From Candidatus Competibacteraceae bacterium (lineage in GTDB: Bacteria; Pseudomonadota; Gammaproteobacteria; Competibacterales; Competibacteraceae): DNA of 5,543 nucleotides. Within the stretch, counting starts at the first letter, position 1. Every line of letters starts with the position of its first letter. Below the pieces are notes generated by a model. The model was not told where the DNA came from. It ran no database searches and was given only the letters and a program-made list of their open reading frames with translations. Made by a program: the position numbers and the translations under genes. Location of the stretch: assembly GCA_012032855.1 (NCBI GenBank), contig JAAUQA010000254.1, positions 1-5,543 on the forward strand. Direction: 5' to 3'. Below, in pieces: positions 1 to 5,543 of this stretch.

Positions 1-38
1 ATTATCGTTACTGAAAACATAAAATCGGTAGCGTTATA

Positions 39-257
39 ATGTTGATAACGTTATTTGCAATTTATATTTTTTTAATCAATGCGAAGCTTTTAAGCAAATT
101 GGACGCAAAAGGATTTGTGGACCAGCTGGACAAAATCAATCGCGGCGAGTTCGGTAAGGGTGGATACATTCCCGAGAAGACGAATTATGAGGGCGCTGAC
201 CGAAAGATTTCCGGCGACGATGGCAACACTATCGGATGGGTCCGACATTTCGACTAA
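39..257 (+). CDS. Doubtful small hypothetical protein, 72 aa
   Basis: An open frame of 72 codons begins with ATG at 39, after an in-frame stop at 12-14. Its first 15 or so residues are strongly hydrophobic (ITLFAIYIFLIN) and could form one membrane segment or an uncleaved signal. The rest is charged and glycine-rich and matches no family I recognise. There is no clear Shine-Dalgarno sequence ahead of the ATG, and the surrounding DNA is AT-rich. It ends just before a decayed transposase fragment, so it may be a chance ORF in degraded mobile-element DNA. I list it only because it is the longest open frame here on the plus strand. Confidence 0.2.
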   Translation: MLITLFAIYIFLINAKLLSKLDAKGFVDQLDKINRGEFGKGGYIPEKTNYEGADRKISGDDGNTIGWVRHFD

Positions 258-264
258 AAACATC

Positions 265-406
265 GATTTTACCGGACACAACTTCTTGGCGACGGGGTAT
301 TGGCTGAGTATTGTTGGTTTATAAAGCGTAGGCCATCGTTCAGTACATCCGTCACCAAGAAATTGCAGAGAAGCTCCTCAAGCAAATGCAACTAAAGGGC
401 ATTTAA
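265..406 (+). pseudogene. Remnant of an IS200/IS605-type transposase (TnpA C-terminus)
   Basis: Two adjacent frames together read like the C-terminal end of an IS200/IS605-family Y1 transposase. The first part (265-321) gives DFTGHNFLATGYWLSIVGL, which resembles the family segment of the form NFWARGYFVSTVGLDE. A stop (322-324) and a frame change follow. From 332 the frame gives AIVQYIRHQEIAEKLLKQMQ, like the usual family ending in which a YIRxQE helix is followed by a short charged tail, then TAA at 404-406. The linking residues between the two parts are lost. I could not recognise the N-terminal HUH and catalytic tyrosine region upstream in any frame. The piece is therefore a non-functional 3' remnant. 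The family call rests on recalled motif similarity, not on a search. Confidence 0.55.
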
Positions 407-445
407 GTCCTTTCATCGCTTATCACCCCGCTTCCTGGACCTTCT

Positions 446-474
446 TCAAACTATCCCCTCAGGGAGTTCTTTGA
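446..474. repeat. Interrupted hairpin downstream of transposase remnant
   Basis: An outer stem TCAAA (446-450) pairs with TTTGA (470-474). An inner stem TCCC (454-457) pairs with GGGA (462-465) around a CTCA loop, with a small internal bulge between the stems. It lies 40 bases past the transposase remnant stop. IS200/IS605 elements carry imperfect subterminal hairpins at their ends, so this could be the right-end hairpin. It could also be a weak transcription terminator, although no T-run follows. Confidence 0.35.
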
Positions 475-505
475 CACAACTCAGCGTGGATGGCTATAGC
501 GGCGC

Positions 506-544
506 GATTTGTTGTGTTTGTCTAAAATATTAAACAACAAAATC
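506..544. repeat. Imperfect inverted repeat, 13-14 base arms
   Basis: The arm GATTTGTTGTGTTT (506-519) is nearly the reverse complement of AAACAACAAAATC (532-544), with one base bulged. The two arms flank an AT-rich 12-base spacer. This could be a protein-binding site, a mobile-element end or an RNA hairpin. There is no T-tract to make it a typical terminator. Confidence 0.4.
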
Positions 545-548
545 CATT

Positions 549-561
549 CCCTACAGTAGGG
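549..561. repeat. Perfect short palindrome CCCTAC-A-GTAGGG
   Basis: Two perfect 6-base arms surround a single central base, starting four bases after the previous inverted repeat. The symmetry would fit a small operator or a stable short hairpin. It lies about 210 bases upstream of the hydrolase start, far for a simple repressor site, so its role is unknown. Confidence 0.4.
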
Positions 562-769
562 CTATGCGCCGAGACTGTCAATCGCTTTACGCACTTGAGG
601 GTTGCCTGAATCAGATATATGCTTGAGCGAAACCCGTTTGACTTGTTGTACTGAAACGCATGACTGACGCAGCAATGATCAAAATATTAATCAGCTACGA
701 TTTGAGTCGTTTCCCGCTAAGCCGACATTCAGTACACGCTTATATCGTTAACCTTCAAGAGCGCACCCT

Positions 770-1702
770 ATGACTCCTTTTGCGATTGCCGGTATTCAAA
801 TGCATGTATCGGCCAGCCATGACAATATCGCCGCCATGAGTCATCGGCTGGAAGTGCTGATGGCGCGCTTTCCTTGGGTGCAGATGGTGATGTTCAGCGA
901 GCTGGCGCCTTTCGGCCCTTGCCCAATCATGCTCAAGCGCTGCCGGGACCGGCCGAGGCGGCTTTCTGCCGCATCGCTGCCCATCATCAAATCTGGCTGT
1001 TACCGGGCTCTATGTTCGAACGGGTCGGCGACCATATTTACAATACTGCCTCGGTGATCGACCCCACGGGCCATGTGGTAGGCCGTTATCGCAAGATGTT
1101 TCCGTTCCGGCCTTACGAAAACAATGTCGAAGCCGGCACCGAGTTTATGGTGTTTGACGTACCCAATGTGGGGCGCTTCGGGGTATCGATTTGTTACGAT
1201 ATGTGGTTCCGGAACCTCGCGCACGCTGGCTGCTATGGGCGCGGAGGTCATTCTGCATCCCACCTTGACCGATACCATCGACCGCGAAGTAGAGCTGTCT
1301 ATTGCCCGCGCCGCAGCGGTCACCAATCAATGCTATTTCTTTGACATCAATGGTGTGGGTGACGGTGGTGTCGGCCATTCGATCATTGTCGGTCCGGGCG
1401 GGTATGTCATCCATACCGCGGGCGGCGGCGAAGAAAACATTCCAGTGGAAATCAATCTGGATCGGGTGCGGCGGGAGCGTGAAGTCGGTATGCGCGGACT
1501 CGGCCAACCGCTGAAAAGTTTCCGCGACCGCCCGGTGGATTTCACCGTCTATCAGCGTGGCGGCCCTGCTGAAGCGTATCTGCACAGTCTGGGACCTCTT
1601 GCCAAGCCGGAACGCGGCTCCCGCGCCGGGTTGCCGGACAATGCTGCGACCGATCCCGCAATCGTCAATCTGTCTGAAGAAACGCCACCAAAGCACTGGT
1701 AA
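770..1702 (+). CDS. Nitrilase-superfamily carbon-nitrogen hydrolase (frameshifted)
   Basis: This encodes a cytosolic amidohydrolase of the nitrilase superfamily, which cleaves or transfers amide-type C-N bonds through a Glu-Lys-Cys triad. Repaired, it is 311 residues. The start motif FAIAGIQM is typical of the first beta strand. The general base is the Glu in FSELAPFG (about residue 44), the lysine is in GRYRKMFPF (about 109), and the nucleophile is the Cys in SICYDMWF (about 142). A conserved AEVILHPTLT strand and a QCYFFDING segment follow. The reading frame breaks twice. One base is missing in the C-run at 916-918, where FGPLPNHAQALPG is expected. Two bases appear missing at 1209-1214, where WFPETSRTLAAMG is expected. 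Both sides stay conserved, so I treat it as one gene. The ATG at 770 is chosen because it opens the conserved N-terminus; its ribosome binding site is weak. It leads a co-directional cluster, 141 bases ahead of the decarboxylase. The substrate is unknown; a carbamoyl or amide derivative of a diamine is plausible from context only. Confidence 0.85.
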
Positions 1703-1843
1703 GCTTTTCCGCACGGTAGAGTAAGTGGCGAGCCTACTCCGCTCGACAACAATCCATGCCTCAGTACCCAAGTTGTGACGACAGCGTTCAAGCTGTTCCA
1801 GCACCTGTTATAGAAGATGGCAAACCGCTAGAGGAGGAGAGGA
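1703..1843. other. Intergenic gap between hydrolase and decarboxylase
   Basis: This 141-base gap separates two genes on the same strand. It contains the ribosome binding site of the decarboxylase at its end and a weak dyad, GAGTA (1719-1723) against TACTC (1735-1739). No T-tract terminator is evident, which fits co-transcription, though the gap is long enough for an internal promoter. Confidence 0.4.
1831..1842 (+). promoter_or_regulatory. Strong ribosome binding site of the decarboxylase gene
   Basis: The purine tract GAGGAGGAGAGG contains a complete AGGAGG (1832-1837) six bases ahead of the ATG at 1844. This decides the start codon and suggests efficient translation, stronger than for the other two genes of the cluster. 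Confidence 0.85.
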
Positions 1844-4689
1844 ATGGGACGCGCAAGCAAAACCCGAAGGGCCCGTAGCAAAACCGGCATTTCCCTGAAT
1901 GCGTATCACAGCGTGATGCAACTGCGCACCGAGGGATGGAAAAAACTAAAAGATGACACCAGCCAGCTGGCTGAAGCGGTTGCGCAAGGACTTTCCACTG
2001 AAAAACTCAAACAGTCGGTTGCTGAAGGGCTGGCCTTGCTGGAACCGATCGACAGCTATTGGGCCTTTCCCAGCCGACAGGATTCCCAATACCTGTCCGA
2101 TCTATTCGATGATGACGAGTACGATAAGCTGAGCCGGGTGGTCGCCCGCATCAACCGGGCGTTGGCCAGCCTGTCCTATCGCAACAAGCCGGTATCCTTG
2201 TTCATTGACGACGATTTCGAGCGTCGCGAAGATAGCGATGATTTCTCCGACGCCTATCAGGAACGCGAACGGCAAAGCTATTTCCAACGACCTTACTTCG
2301 AGGTGCTGATCGTGGACAATATCTCGCCGCGCGAGGAAGAAGCGCTGCGGGCAGGGCTGCGCAAGATGCGCCGGTCCGAAGATAAATTCGTTTATGAAGT
2401 GGTCGTGGTGCCGAGTTTTGAGGACGCGCTGATCGCAGTGCTGTTTAATTTTAACATCCAAGCCTGCGTGATTCGCTACGGCTTTCCACTCAAATCCCAG
2501 CATCAATTGGAGATTCTGCGGCAATTGCTGGAAGATTTCGAGGGTCAGGAAAACGAACACCTACCACCCAGCCACTATGGCCCCCTGCTGGGCGCGAAGA
2601 TCGCCGAACTTCGTCCGGAACTGGACCTGTACATGGTCACCGACATGGCGGTGGAGGAAATCGCCGGCAAACTGTGCAGCAATTTTCGCCGGGTGTTTTA
2701 CCGCGAAGAAGATTACATCGAACTCGATCTCAGCATTCTGCGCGGGGTCAACGCCCGCTATCAGACACCCTTCTTTACCGCGCTGACCGAATACAGCAAG
2801 CAACCGACGGGTGTTTTCCACGCGCTACCGATTTCGCGCGGCAAGTCCATCATCAAATCCAACTGGATTCAGGACATGTTGCAATTCTACGGCCCTAACG
2901 TGTTCATGGCGGAGACTTCGGCCACCTCCGGTGGATTGGATTCCCTGCTTGATCCCACCGGGCCGATCAAGAAAGCCCAAGAACTGGCGGCACGGGCTTT
3001 CGGTGCCCGCCAAACCTTTTTTGTCACTAACGGCACCTCGACCGGCAACAAGATCGTGGTGCAGGCCCTGGTGGAACCGGGCGACATCGTGCTGGTGGAC
3101 CGCAACTGCCATAAATCCCATCACTACGGCATGGTGTTGGGCGGCGCCCAGGTAGCCTACCTGGATTCCTATCCGCTGGAAGCCTACACCATGTACGGGG
3201 CGGTGCCGCTGAAGCACATCAAGGAAACCTTGTTAGGGTATAAGCGGGCGGGCACCTTGGCGCAGGTCAAGATGCTGCTGTTGACCAATTGCACCTTCGA
3301 CGGGGTGATCTACGACGTCGAGCGGGTCATGGAAGAATGTCTGGCCATCAAGCCGGATTTGATTTTCCTCTGGGACGAAGCCTGGTTCGCCTTCGCCGGC
3401 TTCCACCCGACTTATCGCCGCCGTACCGGCATGGCCTCCGCCGCCCGCCTGCGGGAACGCTATCAAAGCGCCGCATACCGCAAGCGCTACGCCGCATTCA
3501 AAGCCGCTTTCGAGCAACAGGACCTGGATGACGACAAGACCTGGCTGGAAACCCGCTTGCTACCCGATCCGGATAAGGTGCGTATCCGCACTTACGTAAC
3601 CCAGTCCACCCACAAGCGGCTGACCGCGCTGCGCCAGGGATCGATGATTCACGTTTTTGATCAAGATTTCAAACACAAAGTGGAAGACGCGTTCCACGAA
3701 GCCTACATGACCCACACCTCGACCTCGCCCAATTACCAGATTCTAGCGTCTTTGGACATCGGGCGGCGGCAGATGGAGTTGGAAGGCTTCGAGTTCGTGC
3801 AACGGCAAACCGAGTTGGCCATGGTCCTGCGCGAGAGTGTGACCAGCCATCCGTTATTGAAAAATACTTCGACTTTCTGACCGTTGAGGATTTGATACCT
3901 GCCGAATACCGGCCCTCCGGCATTGGGTTTTATTACAGTCCGGAAAAAGGCTGGTCGCGCATGGAGACCGCCTGGCGGCAGGATGAATTCGTGCTTGATC
4001 CCAGCCATCTAAATTTGAATATCGGCATGACCGGCATCGACGGCGATCATTTCAAGCACGATTACCTAATGGACAAATACGGTATTCAAGTTAATAAAAC
4101 CACCCGCAATACCGTGCTGTTCATGACCAATATCGGCACCACCCGTAGCTCCGTGGCCTATTTGATCGAGGTGTTGGTCAAAATCGCTCATGAATTGGAC
4201 GATAGGCAAGAGGATCTCAGCTCGGTGGAGCGGCGTCTGCATCAGCAAAAAATCCACTCACTGACCCACGAGAACCCGCCGCTGCCCAATTTCAGCCGGT
4301 TTCACGACGCTTTCCGTATCAATCCGGCAGGCAATACCCGCGACGGCGATCTGCGCAAAGCGTTCTTCATGTCCTATAAGGACGAATTGTGCGAATACGT
4401 CAAATTGAATGGCCTGCGCCGCCATATCGCCGCCGGTCGGGAGATGGTTTCAGCCATGTTCGTGATTCCCTACCCGCCGGGCTTTCCGGTGCTGGTACCG
4501 GGGCAGGTGATCAGTGAAGAAATCCTGGCTTTCATGCAGGCGCTGGATACCCGGGAAATTCACGGTTATCGGGCCGAATTGGGGTTTCGGGTGTTTACCG
4601 AAGCAGTGCTGCAAACCGTCGCCGCTCAGCGCCTAGCCGAGCCGGTCGCCAACCAGGAGTATACCGTCGATGTTGCCGTGGCAAAGTAG
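1844..4689 (+). CDS. Long Orn/Lys/Arg-type PLP-dependent decarboxylase (frameshifted)
   Basis: A fold-type I pyridoxal-phosphate decarboxylase acting on a basic amino acid (ornithine, lysine or arginine), expected in the cytosol and giving a diamine or agmatine. Repaired, it is 948 residues. Residues 1-140 are a charged extension with an acidic patch (121-140). Residues of about 150-300 look like the flavodoxin-like wing domain. The PLP domain shows TNGTSTGNK (396-403), NCHKSHHYG (421-429), WDEAWFAF with the pyridine-binding Asp (511), and QSTHKRLTALRQGSMIHV with the PLP lysine (591). The C-terminal domain carries PYPPGFPVLVPGQ (about 877-889). One base is missing near 3854-3855. The first frame stops at 3880, while the frame giving EKYFDFLTVEDLIP continues to the stop at 4689. 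The family's inducible E. coli members are about 715-755 residues. The extra length lies mainly N-terminal to the PLP domain, plus about 43 residues between Asp511 and Lys591. Which amino acid is used cannot be read from the sequence. Confidence 0.9.
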
Positions 4690-4736
4690 CTGGCTGGCCA
4701 CAGGCCGCACACTTTGGCGGTACTTGAGCGATTTTC

Positions 4737-4768
4737 TCCCCCGCAGCGTAACCAGCCCGTTCGGGGGA
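4737..4768. repeat. GC-rich inverted repeat upstream of the ATP-grasp gene
   Basis: TCCCCCG (4737-4743) pairs perfectly with CGGGGGA (4762-4768) around an 18-base loop. It ends nine bases before the Shine-Dalgarno sequence. With no T-run after it, it is unlikely to be an intrinsic terminator; it could stabilise the mRNA segment or modulate translation of the downstream gene. Confidence 0.45.
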
Positions 4769-4776
4769 CCATCCAA

Positions 4777-4785
4777 AGAGGGGAA
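4777..4785 (+). promoter_or_regulatory. Ribosome binding site of the ATP-grasp gene
   Basis: AGAGGGGAA lies a few bases ahead of the ATG at 4790 and supports that start. The protein from this ATG (MKKTLQGISDIRRFFHRNE) reads as a natural N-terminus. Confidence 0.65.
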
Positions 4786-4789
4786 CCCT

Positions 4790-5543
4790 ATGAAAAAAAC
4801 CTTGCAAGGCATTTCCGATATTCGACGCTTTTTTCATCGCAATGAACGGCCGATTTTTTCATCAGCGCCACCAACTTCAACCTGCTCGGTATGGATGAGT
4901 GGGTGAAAGGGTTCAAATTCATCAACTACATCGATTGTTACGACGGCCAGCACCCTAATGTCTTCGTGCCCGATGAAATCCCGCATCCGGAATTCGAAAG
5001 CATTGAGGACATCAACAACTATTTGCTGGAACACAAGGCCGTCATTGATTTCCTCCAAGCTCAGGGTAAAAATCCGGTCGCCGTATTTTTAATGTTCGAT
5101 GAGAAAACCGAAGCCCTGTGCAAGGAACTAGGGATTGAGGTGTGGTTCCCCGCCGTCCAGCTTGCGCAGCCCGTTGCGACAACAAGATGGAAACGGTTCG
5201 AATCGGCAATGCAGCCGGGGTACCGAGTGCGCCCAATGCGCTGGCCAAGGTGGAAAGCTATGAACACCTGTGCACCATTGCTGCGGAACATAAACTGGGC
5301 AAAGATTGGGTGATTCAGACGGCGTTCGGTGATTCCGGTCATACTACCTTTTTCATCAGCAACGAAGCGGACTGGGAAAAATACGCCGATCAGATCGTCT
5401 GCGATCCGGAAGTCAAGATCATGAAACGTCTCAATTGCCGGGGCTCAACCCTGGAGGCGTGCACGACTAAGCAGGGCACCATCGTTGGGCCCTTGCTCAC
5501 CGAAGTGGTGGGCGCCAAGGAACTGACCCCTTATAAAGGCGGC
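4790..5543 (+). CDS. ATP-grasp protein, biotin carboxylase-like (frameshifted, 3' end outside window)
   Basis: An ATP-grasp enzyme of the kind commonly annotated as biotin carboxylase. Such enzymes use ATP to activate a carboxylate as an acyl phosphate and join it to a nucleophile. About 251 residues are visible after repair. The pre-ATP-grasp part runs from MKKTLQGISDIRR through SATNFNLLGMDEWVKG and YIDCYDGQHPNVFVPDEIP. The ATP-grasp domain follows, with DNKMETVRIGNAAGVPSAPN, the glycine-rich loop FGDSGHTTFFI (about 179-189), KIMKRLNCRGSTLEAC and GTIVGPLLTE. Three frame changes are seen. One T is missing from the T-run at 4854-4859. There is probably one extra C at 5148-5151 and one at 5170-5172, where WFPPSSLRSRCDNK is expected. 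No biotinyl-carrier motif is visible, but the C-terminal part is missing. It follows the decarboxylase by 100 bases on the same strand. Whether it is a carboxylase or an amide ligase is open; I favour a ligase by context. Confidence 0.8.

Larger units (their letters stand above)
407..769. other. Gene-free stretch with several inverted repeats
   Basis: No convincing gene lies between the transposase remnant and the first enzyme gene. The stretch is AT-richer than the DNA downstream and carries three inverted repeats, at 446-474, 506-544 and 549-561. The promoter of the downstream cluster should lie in its 3' part. There are AT-rich hexamers such as TATTAA (685-690) and TATATC (741-746), but neither has a well-spaced -35 partner that I would defend. 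No tRNA, CRISPR array or long direct repeat is visible. Confidence 0.6.
4690..4789. other. Intergenic gap before the ATP-grasp gene
   Basis: This 100-base gap holds an inverted repeat (4737-4768) and the ribosome binding site of the next gene. No coding frame is convincing, and no U-tract follows the repeat. Confidence 0.4.

Noticed and set aside
90..281. Minus-strand open frame of 63 codons overlapping the small ORF
   Set aside because: No ribosome binding site or recognisable motif, and it runs into the transposase remnant.
562..675. Short minus-strand frame ending in QVRKAIDSLGA
   Set aside because: It reads somewhat protein-like, but it is only 37 residues, has no ribosome binding site or known family, and could be chance.
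681..746. Sigma-70 promoter for the cluster using TATTAA or TATATC as -10
   Set aside because: No -35 hexamer at suitable spacing is good enough to defend.
1719..1739. GAGTA/TACTC dyad as a terminator after the hydrolase
   Set aside because: The stem is only five bases with an 11-base loop and no T-tract.
1145..1804. Long minus-strand open frame (219 codons) opposite the hydrolase
   Set aside because: It is antisense to a well-supported conserved gene, has no recognisable domain and is explained by the codon pattern of the plus strand.
2102..2560. Minus-strand open frame of 152 codons inside the decarboxylase
   Set aside because: It is a shadow of the decarboxylase coding frame with no family resemblance.
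4854..4860. T TTT TTC as a canonical -1 programmed frameshift heptamer
   Set aside because: In the frame of the ATG at 4790 the codons are ATT TTT TCA, so the canonical heptamer phase is not met; homopolymer error is simpler given similar breaks nearby.

Overview
The window looks like part of a gammaproteobacterial chromosome. This is an inference from the moderately GC-rich coding sequence, strong Shine-Dalgarno sites and the type of enzymes; a methanotroph-like or other environmental gammaproteobacterium would fit, but nothing here fixes the genus. The window may be the end of a draft or metagenomic contig, because the last gene is cut and several genes carry small indels at short homopolymers.

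Region 1 (1 to about 410) is AT-richer than the rest. It holds a doubtful small ORF and the decayed 3' end of an IS200/IS605-type transposase. Region 2 (407-769) has no convincing gene but holds three inverted repeats. Region 3 (770-5543) is a co-directional cluster of three enzyme genes on the plus strand. They encode a nitrilase-superfamily carbon-nitrogen hydrolase (770-1702), a long PLP-dependent Orn/Lys/Arg-type decarboxylase (1844-4689), and an ATP-grasp protein of the kind usually labelled biotin carboxylase (4790 to past the window end). The two gaps are 141 and 100 bases, and the second and third genes each have a clear ribosome binding site.

All three genes are interrupted by single-base frame changes, while the protein on each side stays well conserved. 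Repairing one to three bases per gene restores full-length proteins with intact catalytic residues. Most of the sites sit in short homopolymers, so sequencing or assembly error is the simplest explanation; recent decay is the alternative.

The cluster brings together an enzyme that decarboxylates a basic amino acid to an amine, an ATP-dependent ligase or carboxylase-like enzyme, and an amidase-like hydrolase. That combination suggests a pathway making or remodelling a polyamine-type metabolite through C-N bond formation and cleavage. The substrate cannot be read from the sequence, and this pathway is the main candidate for undescribed biology here.
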